Positions 45,080 to 56,400 of a stretch of 64,000 nt of DNA are shown here, piece after piece (within the stretch, counting starts at the first letter, position 1; each line of letters opens with the position of its first letter). The translations under genes and the position numbers were made by a program. The stretch covers positions 218,459,374-218,523,373 of the forward strand of contig NC_061115.1 in NCBI RefSeq assembly GCF_002878395.1, written 5' to 3'. The notes beneath the pieces are model-generated. The model was not told the origin of the DNA. It saw only the letters and a list, made by a program, of their open reading frames with translations, and made no database searches. This stretch comes from Capsicum annuum (Eukaryota > Streptophyta > Magnoliopsida > Solanales > Solanaceae).

Positions 45080-47431
45080 AATTCTTGTCCTATATTTTTC
45101 TTTCCTATGCCTGAGTATACTTGAAATCGTGCTTGACTGTTTTCCATGTCATTATTCGGGGATGAATGATCCCAATGGGGGATAATGTAACACCCCATAA
45201 AAAGTCGTGCATGTGCTAACCCCTAGTGGCGTACTCTTAGCCTTGGAAAAACTTGAAAATATTCTAAATGTCAAAGAGACTTAGTCTCATTTTTAGCTCT
45301 TAAACTTCGGGAATTTATTTCCAGTCCTCCCGACCTCCGATTTTAGATTTTCCTGTTACAATGGGGCAAGGTTGTAGTACATCTCGGACGAGTTTTGAAT
45401 TTTTTGGAGCGCGTTTAGACATCGTTTGGTGTTCCAAAACAGTGGACCAATGCGATCTTGGCGTGCCGCGTCGCCCATTACGTTGGTCAAATTTTGTTCA
45501 GGAAAAGCCAGGAAAAATACTGAGACTCGATGCGATGGTGGAGCGATGTGTCGAGTATCGCGTTGGTCAACTGCCGCACCGCGTTGCCTCCAGCATCGAT
45601 GCCCAGTTATTTCAGCTTTTAAAAATCCGCGTCTTAAAGGGCATTTGGATAATTTTCCCTTATTCTAATACGCCCAAACACGAGATTTTTATCCCAAGAG
45701 ACCACTTCACTTACTTATTCATCAAGAAACTCCATTAGGGTTTCAAACTACAATCCTCATAGCTCAAGATTTAATTGTGAGTTTTAGAAGATAATTGGAG
45801 ATTTGGAATCCTCGCATCGTAGGCTTCAAGAAGCATCCGTTAATCGTCGAAATAGAGATACGTGGGGTATATCCTAAAAACTACATGGGATTAAAACCAT
45901 TAAACCATGACTTTAAGATTTTTATGCATGAATTTTTAGGGGGGTTTTGGAATCTATGTTCTAAATTAGTTTTGGAATCTATGTTCTAAATTACATACTC
46001 CGAATGATTTAATGTTACTATTGTTTTGACCTTGTGATCCTATCCCCTAAATTGATTTACATGTATACATATATGTATGGAATTTGAGTTTTTAGATTAT
46101 TTGAGAGCATAAATTATGAACTCCCTCTCTTGTATTGAATTACAGATTATGGTTTTGTGATTTAGAAGATGTTTTTGCAATATTATAGCATTTGAGCATG
46201 ATTTGAAATGGTTGAGAGGGTGTTTCTTGATATAAATGTGTTCTTGTGTTAGAAAGAAAGAATTTCATGTAAATTGAGAACTTTGACATGACCACCTTGT
46301 GCTATTGAAATGCTTGACAAAGATGAGTCCCTTGTATGTGTTTACATGAGGTTTGAGAAAGAGTCTCTTTGAATTGAATTATTGAAATGGTGGTCCCAAA
46401 ACTTGTGTTTTGAAAACAGAGATTTATGATAGATTAATAATGGCTCAGAGATGTGACTTGCAAGTCAATGGTATGACGATATCATATGTATTTATGCCAT
46501 GACAGATTATGTTTTCAGAGTATATTTCCAGAGTATGTTTTTAGACCATGTTTTCAGAGCATGTTTTCAGAGACTGCATGTTATGATCGAGTTTTAAAAA
46601 GGGGCTTAAAATGGGTTAGATGGTTACCCAAAGAAGGCGCGAATTCAAGTAACTCTTAGCCTGAAACCGTATTTGCTGATACGGGTAGATTATTATTATA
46701 CGCTGGCGACGGCCGTGTGGCATAGTAGATCCAGAGACTTTGACCTTTGCGGCACACTTGGGTTGGGGGCTTCTCTACCGAGTTAATGGGAGTTTTCATA
46801 TAGCCCATGAAATTTTCAGAATTATAGGGTATACCACCTAACGTAGAAGTAACACAGATTTCTCAGAGTTGTGATGATTTTTACAGAGTCTTTTTAAAAT
46901 GCCCATGTGATTTCTTACTATGTTATACGTTTGTGAAACTATTTTACATTGCTCTCATATATGTTGAATATAAATTATTATTTTGGATTTGCTCTGCGTA
47001 TCAGTATAATTGTATTGACCCCCTCCTCCTCCCAAGTTCTGAGGCTCAGTCTAGGGTTCTAGATAAGCAGTAGATAATTCAGACAACAGATCAGATTATG
47101 CAGTGGTGAGCCTTCTCTATTCCAGAAGGCCTGTCTTTTCATATTATATTACTTATCGCCATTTTGGTCAACTGGGGGCCTTGTCCCAGTTTTCAGACAG
47201 TTGTCAGATTTTCATGTTGTAGAGATTTCGCAGACTGAGTCAGATGTTATTAGATGTAGCTGATTTTCAGTTTTCATGCTATGTTGAATTTAGAACTGAC
47301 CATGTTTCCGTAGCAGATTATGTTTCTGTATCTTCTTTATTTATATGAATGTTGTTCATGATTACCAGATAGAGAAGGGCGTTCCGGGCCTTCATGGTTC
47401 GGGATGTCCGTCACGACCAGGCCCTAGTTCG
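45080..47431 (+). repeat. Gypsy-type 3' LTR with polypurine tract, 3'-truncated
   Basis: GATCCCAATGGGGGATAA (45168-45185) is a purine tract directly before TGTAACACCCC (45186). The LTR runs to GACCAGGCCCTAGTTCG (47431), about 12 bases short of the expected GGTCGTGACA end, where Copia sequence takes over. Its second half is related to the LARD 1 LTR (46380-47420 against 32210-33240). Only about 100 bp of interior (45080-45185) is left. Confidence 0.75.
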
Positions 47432-47675
47432 CTTCATTATATTTACAATCAACAATATTTTGAGAAGAGCATGGTGGTACATGGTCCCATGTCTTGTTGT
47501 TCATAAATGCTTCAAACTCAAGTTTCATCGCTTCTCTCCAGTGTGCACTCTTTTAGGCTTGGTTATAAGTTATGGGAAGTGGTTCAGTTAATGCAACAGC
47601 AAGATAATCAAATATTGTCTTGGGTTTGGTGATATTATTTTGTAAACGAGTAATAGGTCGATGAATGGATGGTTG

Positions 47676-48783
47676 TTAGGTATGTGCGGAAGCTGTGGTG
47701 GTGGATTGGGGATGATTGTTAGATAGAATGGATGGAGAGAGGTTTGGAGTTGGTGTAGATAAAGGGTTTGTTGGGGTGTGCCCATTTCGGCATTGATACT
47801 GGATTAGTGGTTGTGTGGTAGGTGGGACAATAATAGGATGTGTGGAGCAATCTAAGCCAGCGACAGGAGTTAGCGTTGCTGCCAAAGAAGGACCTAAAGA
47901 AGAACCTGGAGGAGGTGTCATTGGCAATTCTGGAGCAACCTTGATTGGCTGGAGAATCTCATAATCCACTGGAGTCATAAACTTTACACTAAGGTCATTT
48001 GACTCTTTGTACAAGATATCCCACTCTAATTTTGAAATTCCTTTGTCTTTCAAAGATGAAAATATATCAGCTGTAATTGATGATGGTTTTTGTACCACTG
48101 CAGCTGTAATTGAGGCCTGATTAGGCTCATTGTGTTTGAGGAGAAGCTCTCTATTGAAAATCTTGTTGTATAGTTCCTCATACGAGATAGGTGTATCTCG
48201 CGCTTGGATAACCGCTGAAATTGAATCATACTCAGGTCCTAGACCGCTGAGAATTTTGACCACAAATTCATCATATGGATAAGTGTATCTAGCTGTTGCA
48301 AGTTCATCAGCAATATTCCTGATCTCGCGCAAGTACTCTATCATACTGCGAGAGTTTTTTGTGATGGTAGCTAGAGAGTTTCAGAGACTAAAAACCCTTG
48401 TATATGATTTGTTAGCATATAGGTTATGCAGTGTGTCCCACGTTTGCTCTGAGGTGGAAGTTTTGATGATTGCATAGGTGATCTTAGGATCAACAGATGC
48501 CATTAAGGCATTGCGTATCAACTGGTCTTGGTGAAACCAGAATTTGTACTTGGGATTGGGTACCTCTTGGTTGTTGAGGGTTACCGTTTTTTATGGTGCT
48601 GTTAAGGTTCCGTCAAGATAACAGTAGAGATCATGACCGAACATGAGAGATTTAACCTGCGCTTTCCAAATGAAAAAGTTCATTGGACAGTAAGTTTGAG
48701 GGGAAGCTAGGAACTTGGGTTAAATTGCAACAGATGTCTGGTGTTATTAGCAGGGATAGTAGAATCATTTGTATTTACCATGG
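47676..48783 (-). pseudogene. Copia gag fused to linker by internal deletion
   Basis: Gag starts near 48783 (MVNTNDST), with several stops, and continues as MIEYLREIRNIADELATA, LSGLGPEYDSISAVI and LLKHNEPNQAS. After AAVVQKPS it jumps to the linker SLKDKGISKLEWDILYKESND and PPPGSSLGPSLAATLTPV, sequences that lie about 1.5 kb apart in the element at 1773-6840. The fused open frame 47676-48344 is 222 codons. Confidence 0.82.
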
Positions 48784-48860
48784 ATTCCATAGAACCAAAG
48801 AAAAAAAAACTTGGAAGAGATTGAGAAGACTCGTTGGAGTTTAGAATAGCTTTGATACCA

Positions 48861-49102
48861 TAAAGTTTCGAGAGATGAAGAAGTAATATATTAGACGTGT
48901 ATTATCCAAAGGTTACATAGATATATATACAAGTAAAGGAAAGGCTAACTCAGGTAACTAGATATCTAAATCACTAGAAATCAGGTAGAGAATTATATAC
49001 ATTTAATAGAGCACAAATTAGGGAGAGAAATCTTCACAATTGAGAGCACAAATTAGGGAGAGAAATCTGCACAATTTATCACACAATCAATCATGTCCCA
49101 TT
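48861..49102 (-). repeat. Copia LTR with internal 35-bp duplication
   Basis: Matches the 210-bp LTRs at 1773 and 6629. GAGCACAAATTAGGGAGAGAAATCTKCACAATT appears twice in tandem at about 49006-49075, once in the other LTRs. Confidence 0.85.
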
Positions 49103-49194
49103 ACTTACAAGAGTAAATTAGCTATGTGAATGAAAAAAGAAATTGTACTAAAATTTTAAGCTCCACAGAACCATACGGCTTTTGGATTTCGACT

Positions 49195-49802
49195 GTTAGA
49201 TTCAACATGTGTAATGATTTTACTTGATAGACTGAGGTGGTGGTCGTTTTAACATTTAGTGTATACCCAGAACCATACGCCTTTTTGCAATGTGTCCTAT
49301 CAAAACGTTGCTTCCAACTCTGATCAAAACATTTTACTTAAGCTATTAATGCACGATTATTTGTCTAATTCAATGCGGAGATATCCTTTCTCCAATTTAT
49401 TTACTCCTTAGTTTAGTGGATATGAACTCTATAGTTTGGCTGTTAGACGTTGTCTCTAGTTTTGATTGTTGGAATGTTAGGAAAGGAAGATGCCTCAGCT
49501 GGTGGAGCTGATGGCTCTCAGGAGCCATTCCAACTTGTAAATAATGGGAGAATGTACTGTCGGTCAGCATCTTGGTTGTCTTCGAGGACTTCACTGCCTC
49601 CGCTTAATCCAGATATTGAAAAAGATGGGTTGGATCAAAATGGAGGTAACAGTTCTCATGGTCGGAGGCATTTAGCCCCTAGGTTGACACAGAGTTTTAA
49701 GGATAGGGAGCGTATTCCACCATTGCAGCCATTGGCAATTGCTCGTAGAAGTCTAGATGAGTGGCCGAGATCAGGATCTGATGATATTGGAGAGTGGCCA
49801 CT
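49195..49802 (+). pseudogene. MKP1: MKP1-like fragment 2 (5' flank and first about 110 codons)
   Basis: The 5' flank matches 8265-8528. The ATG at 49473 starts MLGKEDASAGGADGS and the frame runs through RMYCRSASWLSSRTSLPPLNPDIEKDGLD and LQPLAIARRSLDEWPRSGSDDIGEWP without a stop. Homology ends at about 49802, before the phosphatase domain, and is replaced by unrelated sequence next to the LTR element at 49939. It has no catalytic region. It preserves a stretch (GSDDIGEWP) closer to the family pattern than copy 1, which has GSDGVEVWP. Confidence 0.87.
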
Positions 49803-49938
49803 AGTTCATTGAAGATTCAACACATCACAAGGAACTCGTTTCGTTCGAGAAATACACTACATTGTCCCTCTCCAACCAGTCAAGTGGCTGAATGCTCCTC
49901 TCCTTTCAGTCGAGTTACTTCGCTCCTCTCCTTTCAGT

Positions 49939-50686
49939 CGATACAAGAAAAACAAGAGAAACACGAAACAACTCCAAAATAGTCCACTAATCTTAAGGAT
50001 TCGAGGACCAAGATGGAGACCACTCTCGGATTTGCTACAATCACACAATAACAAGATAAAGTGGTGTGTTTTCAACACCAAAACAACCACAATACATGAT
50101 GAACAAGATGAACACAATGAGTAATAAATTCGGATTTAACAAAGACACAAAAAAGTCTACTACATATCTTAAATGTAAAGATAGATAGATAGACCAAATG
50201 AGGGAAAAATATTAACAACCCAAGAATTGTTACCCTCTTGGACCTTTAATACTACACACAACACTAACCTATCTCCTACGTAGGAACAAGAGGGACCTTG
50301 ATCTCTCAATGCACCCAACGTTTCCAAGCATGAATCCAACTCGAGAGATTCCACCCTCAAGATGAAGACCCTAGTTACATGGATTTCGGCTATGGGAGCT
50401 TTTCTCATAAGAGAGAAATGTTTCTAAGTGTGATACAACATCAATATTCAGCCAAGTCTAAGACTAAGAAACCCTAAGAGGTTCTATTTATAGTGTGTTA
50501 CACAAATATTATGAAATGTCCAAAAAAAACCCTTAGTCAAAGTTTTCAAGTGGAATCTCTTGGAGTGCATTGTATGGACTGATTTTGGAGCCTAGTTAGT
50601 CCTTCCTTTGCACTTCACGTGTACACTCTAAGTCTCGGGTTCGTTCACTCTCACACTCACCCACCGCCGTGGTCGTACCCATATCA
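49939..50686 (-). repeat. Left (3') LTR of the unidentified element
   Basis: About 748 bp. CAAGAGAAACACGAAACAAC at 49953-49972 repeats at the right LTR (about 63887). It has a minus-strand TATA (CTATAAATAGAACC, about 50482-50495). The left end reads CGATA where TGATA is expected. Confidence 0.7.
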
Positions 50687-51019
50687 TCCTCCCTTTCTTG
50701 AAAAGGATTTGACCTCAAATCCGTACCTTGAAAATCAAAAGAGAAGACAACAAGCACACATCCTTATGGCTTGAGGGTTAGGGTTAGTGTGAAAAAATCA
50801 ATCTAACAAATAATATCATCATTCCAAGGCAGAACAAACTTAAAGTATAGCCACGGGTCCTTTGTTTTTTAATCATGAATATATTAGTACAAATACTACA
50901 ATGGAAGTGGCTCAGACCAGCATCAAGACAAAAGGAAAATAGGCCTAGAGTCATCCTTTCCCACCCTAAGATGGTACCGGGATCAAACGGGTGAAGTAGC
51001 CATGGCCATGGTTTTCAGC

Positions 51020-51730
51020 CATACTTACTTTCTCCTAAGGTGCCACCCTCAAAACTAGGCATACCCTCTCTATTACTATGGAAAATATCATGAGCACAAA
51101 GAGGGAAAGGTGTCACACAAGTCAACTCCAACTATAGTGTTCTCATGCAAGTACTTACTAATTTCAAGTTCATTGTTATTAGCAAGCTCAACATAAGAAA
51201 CACACGAATAAGGAGTAGATAGCATTTATAGGCATGCAACACTTTCATTTTCAAGAGAGTAATCCCCATATAGATATAAATTACCTTGGGTAGAAAAAGG
51301 ATCATACACAAAAATATTATCACAAGAACAATCACATTTTGGGTTTACTAAACTTCAAGCAATTTAAGGTCATCTTTACCCGATTGACTATTCCTTTCCA
51401 AGATTACATATTCCCTATCCTTAAGAGTACTCTCATCTTCCAAGAAGAGATTTTCATCTTGAGGAGGAATATTGTCTCACCATAGTGGGTTAACATATAT
51501 GCTATACCCTTCAACGCAAGTCTTACCATCATTTACACCACTAGGTTCATTAGGAGTGAATGTACCATCTTCAAGCAAGATATTATTCCTAAAGAGAGTG
51601 GAATCTACCCTTGGGGCAGATTTAGAATACACATATTTACTCTCTAAAGAACAACCATCAAGTTCCAAAGAAGTTTCAAATACATGATCATTCCAATGAG
51701 CAAGAAAAAAATTAGATTCTTTACCATAAT
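51020..51730 (-). pseudogene. Unidentified retroelement ORF, C-terminal part
   Basis: Continues the ORF of 62015-62432 across the LARD 2 insertion (shared ATAAT). The translation holds YYNYGKESNFFLAHWNDHVFETSLELDG and ESKYVYSKSAPRVDSTLFRNNILLEDG. After stops and a frameshift it continues CDCSCDNIFVYDPFSTQGN and YVELANNNELEISKYLHEN. No domain recognised and no zinc knuckle or protease seen. It is probably the element's own protein. Confidence 0.55.
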
Positions 51731-53418
51731 TGTAATACCCCAAAAAATCCAAAACACTATTAGAGCCATGTTTCAAGATCATGAATTGTATATCATGGTT
51801 ATTTTATAGTTTTATGAGTAAGTTAGATGTATATTAAGTCTTCAAATAACACCCAACTATCAGACGAATCAAAACATTCCTTACCGATTGAATTCTTGGA
51901 AAGGATATTACTAGCGTCAACTTCAAATAATCATATCTATATATATACTATGAATTTTTAAGCTTATGACCTACCAAAAGATAGATAATTGAATTAGATT
52001 TCCAACAATAATAATTTTACCAAAATCCAACACCTGAGCAAGAAGTTATTGCTTTGCAAAGAGGAGTGCGTCGCCTAACTAATCGCAGAAGGCTTATGGA
52101 TTGGGTGTGCTATAAGGTGTGCGACGTACACCCTAAACTATGCCATAAGGTGTGCGATGCACACCCTAATATATGCGATAAGTGTGCACCACACAACCTA
52201 GATTATGTGATATGGTGTGTGCCGCATACATTATGGTCCAAGTGACTTAAACACTCTATTTTTGGGGCAAAATGGTCTTTTTCTAAACCCCTATATAATG
52301 CCTTAACATGGGATAAACCCCATTTGGAAGCAAAACATTCTCTTTTTTTCTCAATTTCTCTCAAGAACAAGAAGAGGGTTTTCAATTGGGGGATTCAAAT
52401 TCAAGAAGTTTTTTTGTTAATCTTCATAGAATCACGAACTAAGGACTGTCAGATAGTTCTTCAAATATCAGGACTATCAGATACAGTATAAAACTCTGCT
52501 GGTTCCATTAGATTCAGGACTGTCAGATACAGTCACTCATGCTATCAGTTATATCAGTTATCAAAACTCATGTTATCAGTTATATCAGTTATCAAAAATT
52601 ATTTTATTAGTATTCAGATTTAGGACTATCAAACATAGTCAATCAGAGCAGTTTTTCATAATCAGAGCTATCAGAAACAATCATTTAGATATCCATATCA
52701 GTAAACTCAGTTGTCAGCTTATTAGTAATATAGTTGATCTATATTCCAGTATTAGTAAACTCAGATATTAGTAGATTCATGTTATCAGTAGACTTAGTAG
52801 CCAGAACTCAGTATTCAGTCCTATCGCGATGTCAGTTACAGTTACGTGTGCATGTGTGTATTCTCACATTCATGTTAGTCACTTAGTTAGCATTGTTCAT
52901 GCATATGAACTCATGCATTTAGCCTACCTCACATACATACTCAGTATATTCTATCATACTGACGCATTCACACTATGGTGTTTTACTTTACGCCATAGGT
53001 TCAGAAGGACGAGATCCAGAGCATAAGTATCTTCCCAATCAGAAGTAGTAGATTTGCAGAAATTCCTCTTCATTTGAGGATGATATGATTTCATTATTAT
53101 TTACTATTTTAGTTCAGTATCAGTAGACGGAGTTAGTTGGAGACATGTTTCTTCAACTCCTTATTCAGTTAAGTTTAGAGGCTTTCAGACTATAGCATGT
53201 CAGATTTGTTTTGGTATTGTTATACCATATTCAGATATTATTTTTATCAGATGTTTATTTAGGTTTGAACCTTATGGCCTTACAGTATTATGTTTCTGCA
53301 TATTTTACAGTATGATTTTTCAGTGCTCAAGTACAGATATCAGTCATAGATTAGCTTGTGGTCTTTCAGGGTCATGGGCACCATTTAGCATTCCAGGTAT
53401 CAGATTCGGAGTATTACA
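51731..53418 (+). repeat. LARD 2 5' LTR (1688 bp, internally deleted)
   Basis: Co-linear with the 3' LTR except that about 1.45 kb (59559 to about 61010 of the 3' copy) is missing at 52443-52455, inside an ACTGTCAGATA motif that recurs several times in the full LTR. Confidence 0.87.
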
Positions 53419-56400
53419 AACTTAGTATCAGAGCCTAAGGTTCAACAGTGTCATAGGAAGTCTAAAAAGTCACATCTAGTAGAGTCTTGTACATGGTTGA
53501 ATTGTGCACCACACTTATGTGCAGGGGGCTATAAGATATTTTAGAAATAGTTTCCCTTCTTTCATGTCTCAGATCGTGCTATAAAAAAGTTTTCTAAGAA
53601 AACTCATGTAGATTCTCATCATGCTCCACGCATGTCAGCTTCACCTTACTTTTAAGGTAACAGAAAATAGTGAAGCTCAAGGTCCTAAAGATAGGGCTTT
53701 CTCAAACAGTCCTCGCAGTCAGTTATGAAATTATCCATAGATTCAGAAATACCCTATCAGTCTCGTTATGTTCCAAAGTCATACGGATTTCATTCATGAT
53801 CATGAAAACCCCTTCGCGAACCCAATTTTAGATATGCCATCAGATTTCTTCTCAGAATCCTATGACAACATAGACCTATAATTTTAAGCATTAACTCAGG
53901 AGTTAAAAGTGGTAGAGTTTGGATAGTATTATCAAGTTTGATCAGATTATGTATTCATGGGGATAGTTGTACCAGAGTAAATCACTAGGCTTGAACAGTG
54001 TAAATAAGGATTTAAGTTTATTGACTTGGACTTAAGTAGGGAGGTATGGATGTGATATTAGTAGTATATGAATCATCATAAGCCGATAATATGGTTAGCA
54101 AGGCAAGCATGTAGCGAACAAAATATTAGTATATAATTATGATTATAGTTCAGTTCAGAGTTTAGTAAAGTGTTTACAGACTGAAGAGGATGGATTAAAG
54201 TTAAGGGGGAGATGATAGATCAAGTGACCGATTTAGGACCTCAGATTTTAGTAGTAGTGCTAGTATGTATAGAAAAGCAATAAGGGAAAGGCTATTCTTG
54301 ACCCATCCTTATCTCAGTGCAAAGTTCTGCACTTCAGTCAGCCTGATGCCTACACATGCTTCACATCTCAATTTCATGAACACAACTTATCTTCACATGC
54401 TTTCCATAGAATCAAGTGCTCTTTCAGTTCCCAGCATAAGGAGTTCAGTTCTAGTTCACTCAGTGTTACGAATCATGTCCCGTGAACACAGAAACTCCAA
54501 ACTCAGGTCATGCAGTTCATGACTCATGTACACATGTCACGCTTTATGGTATACTCAGCTTCCATGACTCATGCTATGCCCCTATAGATCAGATAAATTC
54601 AGACTATGTTATGTGTATCCTCAGTTCAGACCATATTGGTAAATCTATGCTATTGATATTATATTCCTCAAAGTTTTAGTTCAAGTGACACTTTCAGTCA
54701 GTAGCCATTCATATTTCTGGTCTTCCTGATTTAACCATTCAGTAAGCTCTCCTTGTGAAATTTATGTAGTGATGAGCAGTACTTAGATGGGAGAGAGTAA
54801 ATGTTTCATAAATAAGAGAAGATTGTTGCATGCTTATTTTACACGAGGGTGTAGTTATGAAGATAGGATTGAATGTCATGTTAGTGTGCAAGTGTAACGC
54901 CCTGATTTTCTGAATCGAAATGCTACACGATGCTCATGACCCTAAAGGACCACAAGCTAACCCATGACTGATATCTGTACCTGTATACTACATAATATCT
55001 CATAAAATGTGAAAACATGAACTGAAAGGCCATAAGGTTCAATACTGCATAACTGAATAATAATAGTGTCTGAATAAAGTGGTATCACAATACCAAAACA
55101 AAATTGAAGTCTAAATCTAAAAACATTGTAGTCGTCTGAAAGCCTCTAAGCTGTCTGAAATAGGGAATTGAAGGAACATGTCTCCAACTAACTCCCAACT
55201 ACTGAAACTAAACTGAAATACTGAAATAATAAGGATAATAATGATGCCCTAGAAGGATGAGGACTCACTGCTAGCTGGACTGCTACTGCTGACCTAGAAC
55301 TCGCGCCTCTGAACCTATGGTGTAAAATAAAAAGAAACAGCATAGCGAAAATGCATCAGTACGTCTAAATGTACTGAGTATGCATGGGGGTAGGCTGAAA
55401 TACATGGGGTTCATATACATGAACAATATTAGCTGATTGACTAATATGAATGTGAGAGTACATATATGCACATATAACTGCTACTGACCTCGTGGTGATA
55501 CTAAATACTGAGTCTAAATACCGATAACATGAGTTTAATGCTACTGAGACTATGGCAGATAATCATCTAACCAACATGCCCCAAAACTAAATTGGTGAGG
55601 TCCAACCTGTACCCTAGCTAGAACACTGAACATGATTAACTGAACTGAACTGGGCTAATTATGCTGATTTCAATTTATCTGGTGATACTGAGATAAACCA
55701 GACTGAGTTCATTGAATTTCGTAGACTGACAGAATATTACTGAATTATGTTTACTGACTAAGTTTATGGGATTACTGAGATTACTAGGACTACTGAGATT
55801 TGCTGAGTACTGAGATCACTGAGATTACGTAGATCATTGCGTACTGAGTAGGACTGGACTGATACTAAATTTACATGAGTTTTCCTGAGTCATGAGACTG
55901 ACTGAAGTCTACTGAACATGGCTTAAATGAGAGTATCATGAAAACATGGTATGACTTTAGGTACACAACTATATTTTTTGGGTACAAGTACCCCCAGGAC
56001 TCGATGGAAAGAAACTGACACACATGATTGACTTGATCATAATAATAGAGTCCACAATTCCCAATATCATAAGTAGGGGATTTCATACTACGCATGGTGT
56101 TCAACATCTTATACATGGAAAGGAATGCATACAACATGTATCTACTTGCATAGCTTCAATATCATATTCATTCCATATCACAACAACAACACATATCAAT
56201 AATGTGGAATTTCTGTGGAATCATAAAGCATAGAGCATGGACTTGTCATTTAAGCACTATTGAGTCATAAAATATGAATTCTATCATCCTAGGAATTTTA
56301 TAAAACACCTTACATGCACCACTTTGGGAATAGGTTTATACATGAATTCAATAACTCAAATCACCCAAAGTTCACGTATTTCAACTAACATGTCATCCTA

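Larger units (their letters stand above)
47432..49102 (-). mobile_element. Copia element, minus strand, internally deleted and truncated
   Basis: It is the same family as 1773-6840, reversed. The 5' LTR is at 48861-49102 with the primer site TGGTATCAAAGC next to it (48849-48860). Gag is followed directly by the post-integrase linker and the start of RT (KLEFEAFMNNKTW at about 47470-47520). The left end is cut against the LTR at 47431. Nothing of zinc knuckle, protease or integrase is present. Confidence 0.85.

Noticed and set aside
39605..45084. Firm solo-LTR call with CAATT duplication
   Set aside because: The left boundary rests on a 7-base match in AT-rich DNA without LTR-like sequence next to it. 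It is kept only as a tentative feature.
45361..45738. 125-codon open frame
   Set aside because: It lies wholly within the LTR at 45186-47431, has no domain and has no counterpart expected in such an LTR.
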